Source: Pectobacterium carotovorum (lineage in GTDB: Bacteria > Pseudomonadota > Gammaproteobacteria > Enterobacterales > Enterobacteriaceae). From it: a stretch of 64,000 nt of DNA. Numbering within the stretch: the stretch's first letter is position 1; each line of letters starts with the position of its first letter. Below the pieces are notes generated by a model, which saw nothing but the letters and a program-made list of their open reading frames with translations, was not told where the DNA came from and searched no databases. The position numbers were made by a program, and so were the translations under genes. Below are positions 1 to 9,167 of the stretch, in pieces. Location of the stretch: NCBI RefSeq assembly GCF_900129615.1, contig NZ_FQWI01000006.1, positions 243,131 to 307,130 of the forward strand, in the 5' to 3' direction.

Positions 1-977
1 AAAGATTCATAGTCTTTTGGATCAACAAGGAGGCCAGTTTCACCATCATCGATAACCTCTGGAATGCCTTCCACATTGGTAGCAATACTTGGAATACCAA
101 ATACAGCAGCCTCCCCCAGCACCAAGCCAAATGCCTCATAAATGGATGGTAAGCAAAACACATCGATGTTTTTATAAAAACTGTCTTTATCAGATATCCA
201 ATTTTTGAAAATTACAACATCATTCAGATTGTGCTCATCAACAAAATCTATACACTCTTGCCTTAACTCACCATCACCAGCCATGGTTAAGAGAATATTT
301 TCTCGTGTAAACAACGAATTTTCCAATCCAAAGACTAAAGCCCTTAACAACGTCAGAGGGTCTTTTTGTCGATCAAGCCTGCTCATAAAACCAATTCTTA
401 ACGGTTGGTTCTCTATTATATTAGATGATGAACCACTATTTAATTTAGGCGAAAGCGTAACAGCATTATAAATACATAATTTATTTTTAATAAACGGATA
501 GTACTTTAAATAATGTTGGTTAACGCTGACAAGAACATCGGAAAAAAAACTAAACAAACATTCGGTAACGTAATAAAAAATCCTTTTCCCTGGACTTTCG
601 AATTTATGATACGCAATACCATGAACAGAATGAATAATCCGACGACATCCTGCTAATTTAGCCGCGATTCGAGCAACGATACCTGGTTTAGTTGAGTTAG
701 TGTGTATAATATCAAACTTATGCTCTTTAAATACTTTAAATAGCTCATAAGTAGCTTTGATATCTGAAGTGCAAATTTCTCTTTTTAGTGAGGGAACAAA
801 AATAATTTTTATCCCTTTACTTTCGAAAATATTAATAAACTCAGGGGTAGCATTGTATCCACCGCCAAAGATAATATATTTATCATAACGACCTGATATA
901 TTCGATAATATATCAAGACTAACCTGCTGAACACCGGAAAGTTTTGGTATAACCTGAACATGCACAATTTTTTTCAT
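1..977 (-). CDS. Glycosyltransferase family 4, C-terminus cut by window edge
   Basis: The reading frame opens at the ATG on 977 (MKKIVHVQVIPKLSG) and runs off the left edge without a stop, so about 325 residues are visible. Family: GT-B retaining glycosyltransferase. The second half shows the hallmarks GFMSRLDRQKDPLTLLRAL and then EAFGLVLGEA, the E-x7-E motif that binds the nucleotide-sugar donor, followed by FGIPSIATNVEGIPEVI. It probably adds one sugar of the polysaccharide repeat on the cytoplasmic face of the inner membrane. It follows the GT2 gene by 13 bp and is the last visible gene of the minus-strand cluster. No clear Shine-Dalgarno precedes the ATG, so translation may be coupled to the upstream gene. 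Donor and acceptor cannot be read from the sequence. Confidence 0.85.
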   Translation of the reverse strand, partial: MKKIVHVQVIPKLSGVQQVSLDILSNISGRYDKYIIFGGGYNATPEFINIFESKGIKIIFVPSLKREICTSDIKATYELFKVFKEHKFDIIHTNSTKPGIVARIAAKLAGCRRIIHSVHGIAYHKFESPGKRIFYYVTECLFSFFSDVLVSVNQHYLKYYPFIKNKLCIYNAVTLSPKLNSGSSSNIIENQPLRIGFMSRLDRQKDPLTLLRALVFGLENSLFTRENILLTMAGDGELRQECIDFVDEHNLNDVVIFKNWISDKDSFYKNIDVFCLPSIYEAFGLVLGEAAVFGIPSIATNVEGIPEVIDDGETGLLVDPKDYES

Positions 978-990
978 ATACAACACACAT

Positions 991-1902
991 TTATTTTTTC
1001 TGTTGCAATGGACCAAAATTTCCTTTTAAACCATCACGAATGCCAAGAAATCCATATTTGAGATATGTCCCTTTATCATCAGAGCTGGCAATAGAAATCA
1101 TAAATCTTAGGAAATTAAAGACAGCTTCTCTCAATTTATAACCAAGAGGTACATAGCTCAATCTCATCAAATAGAAGCTATTCCTAATCAAGTAGTACCT
1201 TCTGATTGGATTATGAACAGATACACTTCTCCCCATGATGGACATTCTTTTATCTCCAATACTGTGTGCCATCTTTGCATTTGGAGAAATAAAAACCTTA
1301 TATCCTAAATTTTTCGCACGAAGACACCATTCGATATCAATATAATCGATAAATAAATCTTCCTTCATACCACCGATATCTTCAATGACTGACATATTAA
1401 TAAGGCAACCAGAGGCAATAATAAACGTAGCCTCGGTGATTTCATTTATATCAACTCTCTTAATGAAAGGGCCACAGTATACGGTTGCGGGATAAGGCTC
1501 CAGCGAGACCGAATCAAAAAAACTGGGGCCGACTGCGGCAACTTTTTCACCTAGAGAAAGTAACAGAACTTCTGTACTCACAAGGGAATCAATGAAACCA
1601 GGAGAAATATGACTATCTTGGTCAAAAAGAATCACATGAGTCGCTTTTTTTTCTCTGGCTTGTTCAATACCTATGTTTTGAGCAGCGGACAACCCTTTAT
1701 TGGAAGACAAAGTGATGAACTCGACCTTGTCCTTATAATGATCCATTATCATGCAATGAAGATCATCTGCATTTGATGAAGCATTATCGACAATAATAAT
1801 ATTATTTAGCTGACTCAATAATGATTGCAGTGATTCTTTTAAATCATGAACAAAGGGATTATAAGTCACCAAAACAGCTACAACATTTGCATCCATTTTC
1901 AC
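991..1902 (-). CDS. Glycosyltransferase family 2, rhamnosyltransferase-like
   Basis: Predicted 303-residue GT-A enzyme. The N-terminus AVLVTYNP, then IIIVDNASSN, NKGLSAAQNIGIEQA and LFDQDSH (the DxD-type metal site at about residue 95) is the pattern of the RfbF/WbbL-type rhamnosyltransferases, which carry the characteristic DQDS. With rfbA, rfbC and rfbD in the same cluster, the likely job is transfer of L-rhamnose or a 4-epimerised derivative from a dTDP donor to the lipid-linked repeat. The start is taken at a GTG on 1902, which overlaps the upstream TGA stop as GTGA and suggests translational coupling. An in-frame ATG two codons later (1896) is an alternative. Donor specificity is inferred. 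Confidence 0.85.
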   Translation of the reverse strand: MKMDANVVAVLVTYNPFVHDLKESLQSLLSQLNNIIIVDNASSNADDLHCMIMDHYKDKVEFITLSSNKGLSAAQNIGIEQAREKKATHVILFDQDSHISPGFIDSLVSTEVLLLSLGEKVAAVGPSFFDSVSLEPYPATVYCGPFIKRVDINEITEATFIIASGCLINMSVIEDIGGMKEDLFIDYIDIEWCLRAKNLGYKVFISPNAKMAHSIGDKRMSIMGRSVSVHNPIRRYYLIRNSFYLMRLSYVPLGYKLREAVFNFLRFMISIASSDDKGTYLKYGFLGIRDGLKGNFGPLQQKK

Positions 1903-3023
1903 ACACCATCACTTTTGTTTTTTAATTCTCTCGCTTTGGTTGCAAGAAAACATCCTGCAAAAACAGAGAAGGAGAATGAGAGAAGTACGGGATTAGAGTA
2001 AGACGCAATATAGAATCCATAAATTGCATAGGCCTCTGCGAATTTTCCTTTTTTAACAAATGATGTCAGCATGAAGAAAAGCGCTATTGTATAAATAAAA
2101 TAACCAAGAAAACCATACTTCCTTATTAGTTCTAACTGACTTATTTCAATATTATCAGTAAGTTTTTCGAACCCTATAGAATATACTTCTGAACCAGGCC
2201 CCATACCAATGATTAAGTTATCCAGGCTCATGGTATTAAAAATTGAAATCAGGTGTCCCTCTCTTATATGGAAACCACTGCCATCCATCACATAATCCAT
2301 ACCCACCTGGAGATACATAACTAAACAAGCGATAAGAAAGAATGCACTTTGGAATATAAATATACTCGTAATGTATTTTCTTATATATAAAATCCATCCC
2401 ATTGCTCCCAACAGGATAAACGCGATAGAAGTTGAGAACCCAAATCGAGATAAGCACATCAGCAAAATGAAGCAAAAAACAAAAGCAGATTTCTTAAATC
2501 CTTGGAAGTATGAATAGATGGTAATTAATACGAGTACCAGCGTCGCCTGAAAGTAGACTTGCGGGTATCCATCTGGACGTATATAGAACCAACCGGGAAG
2601 TTCATAATTCTGGATAATTGATACAGATGACTCACCAAGTAAATATAAGGAAAAGAATGTAATCAAGATGACAACAGAGAATATCCATCCAGTGTAAACG
2701 ACACCTTTAACGAGGTTTTCCGAGCTAAAACTTATAAAGAAGAAATAAAAAACTGGCACAGAAACGACAGGCAATATCCATATATAAGCGGCACTTGCAT
2801 CAATCCCATTCACCGCGGCAGATATAAAACCAATGATAGAAAAAAACAATAAAAACAAAACAGATATGAAGAAATAAATATCTATTTTTTTTCTTTTAAA
2901 AAAGAAATTCCAGGTCCCTACACAAAAAACAATACCAAGCGAAAGCATCCTGATACCGATCGGACCACCAGAATCAATAATAAAGGAAAAAAGAATGAAT
3001 GAAATAAAAAGAGCTGCCATCAT
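1899..3023 (-). CDS. wzy: O-antigen/polysaccharide polymerase (Wzy-like)
   Basis: 374-residue, very hydrophobic protein with about ten predicted membrane segments and one longer central hydrophilic loop (roughly residues 230-300, containing GSGFHIREGHLISIF and GMGPGSEVYSIGF). That topology, the position among glycosyltransferases and the absence of any other polymerase candidate identify it as the Wzy that joins repeat units in the periplasm. Wzy proteins share little sequence, so the call rests on topology and context. The gene is AT-rich, with a run of rare codons and poly-A stretches typical of transferred O-antigen loci. Its stop overlaps the downstream GT2 start. Confidence 0.75.
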   Translation of the reverse strand: MMAALFISFILFSFIIDSGGPIGIRMLSLGIVFCVGTWNFFFKRKKIDIYFFISVLFLLFFSIIGFISAAVNGIDASAAYIWILPVVSVPVFYFFFISFSSENLVKGVVYTGWIFSVVILITFFSLYLLGESSVSIIQNYELPGWFYIRPDGYPQVYFQATLVLVLITIYSYFQGFKKSAFVFCFILLMCLSRFGFSTSIAFILLGAMGWILYIRKYITSIFIFQSAFFLIACLVMYLQVGMDYVMDGSGFHIREGHLISIFNTMSLDNLIIGMGPGSEVYSIGFEKLTDNIEISQLELIRKYGFLGYFIYTIALFFMLTSFVKKGKFAEAYAIYGFYIASYSNPVLLSFSFSVFAGCFLATKARELKNKSDGV

Positions 3024-3065
3024 TATGCCTCAAAATGCCAACAAAACATTCTATTATTTAATAAT

Positions 3066-4034
3066 TTAGCGCAGCACATCGCTTAACCATTTATCTAAAG
3101 AATAATTTGATTTTGTTTTATCGTCCAAGTCGTCATAAAAAGAACTTAGGAACTCACTACTAATACAAGGATCATCGATATCAATTACACATACGTTTTT
3201 TGGGTTATAAAAATCATAATTAATGATATCTCTTCCAGTAGTAATTATCTTTTTATCCAATCCAATAGATTCGATAGATCTCATGGTAAGTCCCATTTGA
3301 TCAGGATGAGGAAGATCGAGAACAATAGAAGAACGATTATTTATAGATATAACATTCTTATAATCTAACTGTTTTACGTGCACATCCTTAGATTGCCCCT
3401 TTAACCATAATTTAATCCAAGTGATTAGATTTGTTGTCATATAGACATACATCGACAAACCTTCGCTTGCCGCTTTTTGTTGTATTTTTCTTACACCTGA
3501 TAATCTTGATGAGTGCAGAAGACCAATAAAAACAAGATCAAAATCGGTTTTTTCTTTCTTTACATTATCAACATTGCGAAAAAATAAAGGACGGAACTCA
3601 ACTCCCGGATAATCAAGAGCATCTTTTCTATCAAAAGAAAGAACTCTATCAAAAATTGGCAATCTCTCTAATACGGAAGGAAATCTTTTCAAAGAGTCCC
3701 ACTCATAAAGGATAAGTTCACTCTTAGGCGATACTTCTCTTAAAGATTTAATAAAGCCAAAACTGCAATCCACTGCTTTTATAAAAAGGATTTGATCGTA
3801 GTTTCCTGTCTTAGCAAGGTTTACTATATGCTCTTCATGCTTTTTCTGAAAGAAACGCCGCAGAAATGTAATCCTTGAAAGGATCCCCCCCCACGGTCTC
3901 TTCCGTAATAATGCAGGGCGGTCAGTGCAAGAAGTCACTATCCCTCCTCGCTTTTCTATTCTATCCGCGATAGACGCTTCATAATCATAGAACCCGATAC
4001 CAATAAAAAGTATTTTCCGCCCTGCAAAACTCAT
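3066..4034 (-). CDS. CgeB-like putative glycosyltransferase
   Basis: 322 residues, soluble. The N-terminal half (GRKILFIGIGFYDYEASIADRIEKRGG, then YDQILFIKAVD and LILYEWDSLKRFP) and the C-terminal half (LVFIGLLHSSR; GLTMRSIESIGLDKKIITTG) look like two Rossmann-type domains of a GT-B enzyme. The segment LTMRSIESIGLDKKIIT resembles the donor-site helix of CgeB/spore-maturation-type transferases. Its ATG overlaps the epimerase stop as ATGA, so the two are probably co-translated. It could be a sugar transferase or a modifying enzyme; no donor can be assigned. The family call is tentative. Confidence 0.55.
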   Translation of the reverse strand: MSFAGRKILFIGIGFYDYEASIADRIEKRGGIVTSCTDRPALLRKRPWGGILSRITFLRRFFQKKHEEHIVNLAKTGNYDQILFIKAVDCSFGFIKSLREVSPKSELILYEWDSLKRFPSVLERLPIFDRVLSFDRKDALDYPGVEFRPLFFRNVDNVKKEKTDFDLVFIGLLHSSRLSGVRKIQQKAASEGLSMYVYMTTNLITWIKLWLKGQSKDVHVKQLDYKNVISINNRSSIVLDLPHPDQMGLTMRSIESIGLDKKIITTGRDIINYDFYNPKNVCVIDIDDPCISSEFLSSFYDDLDDKTKSNYSLDKWLSDVLR

Positions 4035-5161
4035 TTATATAGACCCTTAGCTTTCATTTCCTGGATACTAGCTTCGTAACTGTCAGTCTGCGTTTCTTGA
4101 GTCAATACCCAGTCAGTGAATGCTTTGATACCTTCTTCAAAGCTAACCTTAGGTTCGAAACCGAGGACTTCTTTAATTTTCGTCAAATCAGCAATATTAT
4201 GGCGAATGTCACCTACGCGAAAATTACCCGTTGTTCTTACATTAACATTAGAGCCATATGCATTAACTAGCGTAGTTGCTACAGTTGTGACATCCGTTGA
4301 TACACCCGCACCAACATTAAAAACTTGTCCCGCAGCTGCAGAGTTCTCAATACCAGCGATAGTCGCTCTAACTACGTCGTCAATATAGACAAAATCACGA
4401 CTTTCTTGCCCATCTTCAAAAATAAGAATATCGTTGTTATTACGAATACGCGTAGAGAAAATAGATAGGATGCCAGTGTAGGGATTAGACAATGATTGCC
4501 CTGGACCATATACATTCTGATAACGAAACGCAACCGCTGAAATATTTAAAGCTTGCCCTGCGGACAAAACTAATTGTTCCTGAGTCTGTTTGGTAATACC
4601 ATAAATAGAAGAAGGGTGGATTTTACTTTCTTCATGCGTAGCCATCATGGTGACATTTTTAGCACATTTAGGGCATTTAACTTCAAAGTCACTTTCTTCC
4701 ATCTGCGCTGCATGGCGAGAACCTGGATATACTTCGCCACAATTCTCACAAGAATAACGGCCTTCTCCGTAAATAGCTCGAGAAGATGCAACGACCAACC
4801 GCGACACATTATGTGGTTCATTAGCCAGCAGATCCAACAAGATCCCTGTACCACCTACGTTGACATCAATGTATTGTTGAATTTGATACATTGACTGGCC
4901 AGTACCCGTTTCGGCGGCTAAGTGCACGACACAATCTTGACCTTTGAGTGCCCTTCTCCAATCTTCTTTTGAACGAACGTCACCTTGAATAAAATTAACT
5001 TTTCCTTCAATGCTCTTGTAAAGTGGAGATTCGTCGCTATGAATCTGTGGAGACAGGTTATCCAGTACAGTGACATTCCACCCTTTATCGATTAAAGCAA
5101 GCGATAAGTTGGAACCAATAAATCCCGCGCCACCAGAGATCAGAACATTGCGATTTGACAT
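4031..5161 (-). CDS. NAD-dependent sugar epimerase with zinc-ribbon insertion (dTDP-rhamnose 4-epimerase type)
   Basis: 376-residue extended SDR protein. The start is set at the ATG on 5161 because AAGGAGTG lies just upstream and the Rossmann motif ISGGAGFIGS begins at residue 8; a longer frame to 5194 adds 11 unlikely residues and overlaps the upstream gene. Catalytic Tyr187-x3-Lys191 (SSIYGITK) is present. Between strands 5 and 6 is an unusual insertion with two Cys pairs, C138-x2-C141 and C163-x2-C166, a probable zinc ribbon. To my knowledge this insertion marks the WbiB-type epimerases that convert dTDP-L-rhamnose to dTDP-6-deoxy-L-talose. With rfbACD nearby that is the favoured role; UDP-sugar epimerisation is an alternative. 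Confidence 0.75.
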   Translation of the reverse strand: MSNRNVLISGGAGFIGSNLSLALIDKGWNVTVLDNLSPQIHSDESPLYKSIEGKVNFIQGDVRSKEDWRRALKGQDCVVHLAAETGTGQSMYQIQQYIDVNVGGTGILLDLLANEPHNVSRLVVASSRAIYGEGRYSCENCGEVYPGSRHAAQMEESDFEVKCPKCAKNVTMMATHEESKIHPSSIYGITKQTQEQLVLSAGQALNISAVAFRYQNVYGPGQSLSNPYTGILSIFSTRIRNNNDILIFEDGQESRDFVYIDDVVRATIAGIENSAAAGQVFNVGAGVSTDVTTVATTLVNAYGSNVNVRTTGNFRVGDIRHNIADLTKIKEVLGFEPKVSFEEGIKAFTDWVLTQETQTDSYEASIQEMKAKGLYK

Positions 5162-5168
5162 AGCTAAT

Positions 5169-5816
5169 TCACTCCTTATTTTTATCAACAGCACACCATG
5201 AGTTTGTCATGGGATCGTACCTTTTAATGATTTTTGCTGGAATGCCAGCAATTACACATCCCGCGGGAAAATGTCCTTTCACAACAGCATTTGCACCCAC
5301 AATGCAGTGTTCACCTAATGTCGTGCCGGCAAGAATACGCGCACCAGCACCAATAAAACAGGATGAGGAGATGATTATAGGACTATGGGTAAGAGGTTGT
5401 TCTAAAACATTAACACCAAACTGCCGATAATCATGTTCAGAGTCATTGATCATCACATTAAGAGATATTGTGACATTATCACCAATGCATAATTTACCAG
5501 CAGCAATAATATGACAATACTGCTGCAAACTGACATTACTCCCAATTTTTATCAGGGGTGAGAAAGTTTTATCACCATAGCTATTTATAGTTTCAATACG
5601 TGAACCTGGAAAAATAAGGACATTGTGACCTAAAGAAATATTTTCCGGCGTCCAAAAAAGAGGCTTGAATACATTAGTTCTATTACCACAGGATCTTAAC
5701 CGTGGTGCATAAAAAATACGAGTGTAGATGCGATTGATTATAAATGTAAGAAACTGCTGCTTTCGTGAAAGAGGCATCGTCCAAAAAGACTTTGCTTTCT
5801 TTAAAATCCCAATCAC
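5169..5816 (-). CDS. Left-handed beta-helix (hexapeptide) O-acetyltransferase
   Basis: 215 residues. The central part repeats hexapeptide units of the [LIV]-G-x4 type (IKIGSNVSLQQYCHI, LCIGDNVTIS, IIISSSCFIGAGARILAG, TTLGEHCIVGANAVV) and ends with IPAKIIKR, as in the WcaF/MaT-type CoA-dependent acetyltransferases. The motif NDSEHDYR near residue 130 supplies the catalytic-type His. It would acetylate a sugar of the polysaccharide repeat, a common immune- and phage-relevant decoration. The start is a GTG on 5816 overlapping the upstream TGA as GTGA. The N-terminal 50 residues are basic and family-specific. Its substrate is unknown. Confidence 0.85.
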   Translation of the reverse strand: MIGILKKAKSFWTMPLSRKQQFLTFIINRIYTRIFYAPRLRSCGNRTNVFKPLFWTPENISLGHNVLIFPGSRIETINSYGDKTFSPLIKIGSNVSLQQYCHIIAAGKLCIGDNVTISLNVMINDSEHDYRQFGVNVLEQPLTHSPIIISSSCFIGAGARILAGTTLGEHCIVGANAVVKGHFPAGCVIAGIPAKIIKRYDPMTNSWCAVDKNKE

Positions 5817-7087
5817 TTTTCTACCTCTTTATTTCTTTCAAGAAGTTGCTGTGTCTTAATTTCTTCATTGTATTTGTTAATATTGAAGCCACATATAAAC
5901 GCAAGTCTTTCTTCTACTTGTCTCCAAAATAAATCTGTTTTCATATTTTGACTAAAGATTGCTATTTTCTCTGATAAACTGGTAACACTGTCAAAACCAT
6001 CATCCAACACGTCAATGCTTCCATCTGAGTCTTTGTCCAGATAACGTAAACTTACACAGTTACTCATATAGCTATCATAATATGCAGTGCTGTTGTAAGA
6101 AATTGTCATATCATACTCTCCATTTTTAAGCAGAGACTTAATAGTTCCTTCTTTGCATAGAGAGAAGCCGTGTTCTTCAAAGACACGATGATAATCAGAC
6201 TCCTTCAGAGAAGGGTGCATCTTCACATCAATATTGATGTTTTTATTTAATTTCTTGACTGAAGATACAATATTCAAAATATGAATATTATTTTCATGAA
6301 ACATGTATCGAGATAACAAGAGCAAAATAGTGAATTTTTCTTTTACTTCACGCTTCTTTAGGCTTTCAAATGTACCAGGATAACCAGCCACAATAAGCTT
6401 TTCCGCTGGCACACCATATTCAACAAACTGTTCTCGAGTATACTCTCCCCAGCATAATAACTTATTGGCGATTATATTTTCGTAACAAATTGCATCAATG
6501 GTTTTATCTTTAAAGAGAAAATACAAGCCATGTTGAAGCGTGTATGTTGGAATAGATCTTTTTTGAAAGAAAATATCTATGACAGATTCATTAATATGAG
6601 AACTACAAAATGACACGTAAGCACCGGGTAACGCACTCTCGTTCCTTTCAATTTCATCAATATAATTCATTATATAGGTATAAGAAACAGCAAGCATTAA
6701 CTTATCTTTTAACGCTATACCCTGTCCTTCTAAAAATACATGAACCAGCGCCTTTAAAATATTTAGAACATTAATTTTTACAATACGGCCGTTATCATTT
6801 AGATCAACAAGATTACCGGGTGTTTGCTCGCGCACATAATCCAGAAGAGCGTAATAATCTTTTCTTTTATAATCTCCCATGGAATAAAGTACGTCATTTT
6901 TTCCAATCTCTGGGAAAACTATTTTTCGCGAAAAGAAAAAGCCAAATAAACCTTTTAACCTAAATTTTTTAATGCCGAAAGCAATAGAGGCAATATCAAC
7001 AGAGAGAATTTTTCCTACTGGATATCCCTTATAGTTGAAATTTATTTTTTCTTTATAATCCAGATATTTTTGGAATTTTTCCTGCAC
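5813..7087 (-). CDS. GT-B-type surface-polysaccharide transferase
   Basis: 424 residues, soluble. The first half (SIPTYTLQHGLYF, then LLCWGEYTREQFVEYGVPAEKLIVAGYP) and second half (ILLLLSRYMFHENN; DVKMHPSLKESDY; YDMTISYNSTAYYDS) match the general plan of GT-B enzymes such as CDP-glycerol phosphotransferases, KpsC/KpsS Kdo transferases and polysialyltransferase-like proteins. All of these share a QHG motif and a K-x-HP donor motif. The gene begins with GTG preceded by AAGGGGAAG. Given the CMP-sugar synthetase three genes upstream, it is a candidate for transfer of the CMP-activated sugar, but this is inference. It might also be a phosphotransferase. Confidence 0.55.
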   Translation of the reverse strand: MQEKFQKYLDYKEKINFNYKGYPVGKILSVDIASIAFGIKKFRLKGLFGFFFSRKIVFPEIGKNDVLYSMGDYKRKDYYALLDYVREQTPGNLVDLNDNGRIVKINVLNILKALVHVFLEGQGIALKDKLMLAVSYTYIMNYIDEIERNESALPGAYVSFCSSHINESVIDIFFQKRSIPTYTLQHGLYFLFKDKTIDAICYENIIANKLLCWGEYTREQFVEYGVPAEKLIVAGYPGTFESLKKREVKEKFTILLLLSRYMFHENNIHILNIVSSVKKLNKNINIDVKMHPSLKESDYHRVFEEHGFSLCKEGTIKSLLKNGEYDMTISYNSTAYYDSYMSNCVSLRYLDKDSDGSIDVLDDGFDSVTSLSEKIAIFSQNMKTDLFWRQVEERLAFICGFNINKYNEEIKTQQLLERNKEVEK

Positions 7088-7122
7088 GACAAACTTCCCC
7101 TTGAGTTGATAATAGCCACTCG

Positions 7123-8355
7123 TTAATGCTGATTATTTTTTTTCAAAATCATATAAGACTTGTATGCTCTTAAAATAAAAACAGCCAATTCTGAAGAAAA
7201 AGTTAATAAAGCTATATACAGAGCCGTGACATGTCCAATGCTATAGAGTATTGCTAACCCAACAGAGTATAAAGAAGCACCAATCATGAGGGTCTGATTT
7301 GCTATCTTATGGAATCCTAAACTACCTAATAAAGGAAACCCCAGGAAAGATGATGGAATAACAAATAGACATGTGATCATAAATATCTTAACAAGAATGA
7401 CAGCAGAGCCAAATCCCTCACCGACATACCAGTAAATAACTTCATCCACCCATCCCCATAATAAAGCACAGGTAATAATAGCCACACTTAAAATTGCACT
7501 GGTGGTAATAAATAGAAAGCGAACCTCTTTTCTAAGAACCATGAAAGGATAAAAAGCCTGGGTTACAGCAGCAATTGCCATTTGTCCTAATTTATAAAAT
7601 TGATCCGCAACTGCATAGACAGCAGCCTCGCTAGTACCAGCAACACGCGACACAATAAAAACGGATGCCTGAGTATACATTGCAACCATCATACGTGGTG
7701 CATAGAATCCCATCGCATTTTTCAATATATTCCTGATGTCGTTACGGCTGCACGGAGAAAATGTATATCCTTTAAATTTACTGTAAAACAAAGAAAATAG
7801 CATACATGCAACAGCAGAAAGGCTAAATGCGTAAGTTACAATAGAGAAATCTTCTGATGTTTTTACAAAAAAGTATACTATCCCTAACATCATGATCTTG
7901 GTAATAATTGTTACCATCGTGATCACTTTCAACGCTTCAATTCCAGAAAAAAGCCAGTTGGGTTGTAACGATGTTGCGACCAAGAATAGCCAAAATGGGA
8001 TTGCGTAACTTATAAGATGATTAGGAGGTGATATAGCAAGGAAAATAAAAAAGCTTATTAATAAAAGTGGTAACTTTATGATAAATGATGCAGAGAGCAA
8101 CTTACCAACATGAGAAGTATTATCTCTATTTTCAGAAACTTCTTTTATGAGATAAAATGCCATTCCCAGATCGACAACAACAAAAGCAAAACCAGAGAGA
8201 GAAACACCTGATACATAAAGCCCGTATTCATCCTTGCTCAATCGATTAATTAATAATGGCGTGAGTACCACTCCGACTACAATTGAGCTTGCCTGAGTGA
8301 TTATTGTTGCAATAATATTAAAAAAAAGATTAAGCTTAGGATGAATTTTACTCAT
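7123..8355 (-). CDS. wzx: Wzx-type oligosaccharide flippase
   Basis: 410-residue polytopic protein with about twelve hydrophobic segments. It begins KLNLFFNIIATIITQASSIVVGVVLTPLLINRLSKDEYGLY, the classic N-terminus of the polysaccharide transporter (PST/MATE-like) family, in which the segment after TM1 ends in a Y/FGLY motif. Wzx moves the undecaprenyl-PP-linked repeat unit across the inner membrane to Wzy. It is the only flippase in the cluster, sitting between the sugar-nucleotide genes and the transferases. AT-rich codon use is like that of its neighbours. A weak ribosome-binding site precedes the ATG at 8355. Confidence 0.88.
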   Translation of the reverse strand: MSKIHPKLNLFFNIIATIITQASSIVVGVVLTPLLINRLSKDEYGLYVSGVSLSGFAFVVVDLGMAFYLIKEVSENRDNTSHVGKLLSASFIIKLPLLLISFFIFLAISPPNHLISYAIPFWLFLVATSLQPNWLFSGIEALKVITMVTIITKIMMLGIVYFFVKTSEDFSIVTYAFSLSAVACMLFSLFYSKFKGYTFSPCSRNDIRNILKNAMGFYAPRMMVAMYTQASVFIVSRVAGTSEAAVYAVADQFYKLGQMAIAAVTQAFYPFMVLRKEVRFLFITTSAILSVAIITCALLWGWVDEVIYWYVGEGFGSAVILVKIFMITCLFVIPSSFLGFPLLGSLGFHKIANQTLMIGASLYSVGLAILYSIGHVTALYIALLTFSSELAVFILRAYKSYMILKKNNQH

Positions 8356-8434
8356 AAATTAATATTATCTTTATAGTTTACTAGAATGAAATTTTTATAA
8401 TTAAAAATGATATGCATCAATTATTCGAAGAGCA

Positions 8435-9160
8435 TTATTCAGACATAATTTTTAATATTTTTTCAACGTCCTCAGGCGTATCAATTGCCAAGCTATCGCC
8501 TTTGACATTGACCATATTTACGTCATACCCTAACTCAAGAAAACGTAAAATTTCGATATCTTCTTCATTTTCAAATGAAGTCTTTTCTTCACAAGCAGAA
8601 AATTCTTCCAACGCATGAACAGGAAAACCATAGATGCAAATCTGTTTCCATGATTTATTAAATACTCCTGTTTTGTTAGCTGGAATAGCCGCACGGCTCA
8701 TATACATCAATCGTCCATCTTTACGAAACACAACCTTAGGTATCGTGCGACTTTCATACTCAGATGCATCAATAATAGGTGCCATACCGTTCACGATATT
8801 TCCAGGATTACGGATGCATTCATCAATGATGGTTTTAATGTCATTCGGATTAATGATCGGTTCATCACCTTGCACATTAATAACGAAGTCAAGACCACCA
8901 ATTTTTTCACACGCTTCGTAAACTCGGTCTGTCCCCGTTTTACAATCGCTGCTGGTCATGATGACATTTTCAGTAAACGTTAAGCAAAAATCAAAAATAC
9001 GCTCATCATCCGTCGCGATATAAATTTTATTTTTTTCAACCGCTTCGCAACAGCGAAGCCACACGCGCTTAATCATAGGAATCCCATGTAAATCAATCAG
9101 TGGTTTTCCTGGTAGGCGGGTTGATTTATATCTTGCTGGAATCACGACAGCATAATTCAT
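8435..9160 (-). CDS. KdsB-like CMP-sugar (3-deoxy-2-ulosonate) cytidylyltransferase
   Basis: 241 residues, against 248 for E. coli KdsB. The nucleotide-binding signature ARYKSTRLPGKPL (residues 8-20), DCKTGTDRVYEA, NVQGDEPII and the final DTPEDVEKI are all KdsB features. KdsB couples CTP with Kdo to give CMP-Kdo. An Enterobacterales genome already has kdsB beside lpxK, so this copy is likely a paralogue dedicated to the surface polysaccharide. It sits 7 bp downstream of a HAD phosphatase and a DRE-TIM aldolase, which together could make the substrate. A good ribosome-binding site (TAGGTGAT) supports the ATG at 9160. CMP-Kdo or a Kdo-like acid are both possible products. Confidence 0.8.
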   Translation of the reverse strand: MNYAVVIPARYKSTRLPGKPLIDLHGIPMIKRVWLRCCEAVEKNKIYIATDDERIFDFCLTFTENVIMTSSDCKTGTDRVYEACEKIGGLDFVINVQGDEPIINPNDIKTIIDECIRNPGNIVNGMAPIIDASEYESRTIPKVVFRKDGRLMYMSRAAIPANKTGVFNKSWKQICIYGFPVHALEEFSACEEKTSFENEEDIEILRFLELGYDVNMVNVKGDSLAIDTPEDVEKILKIMSE

Positions 9161-9167
9161 AGATCAC

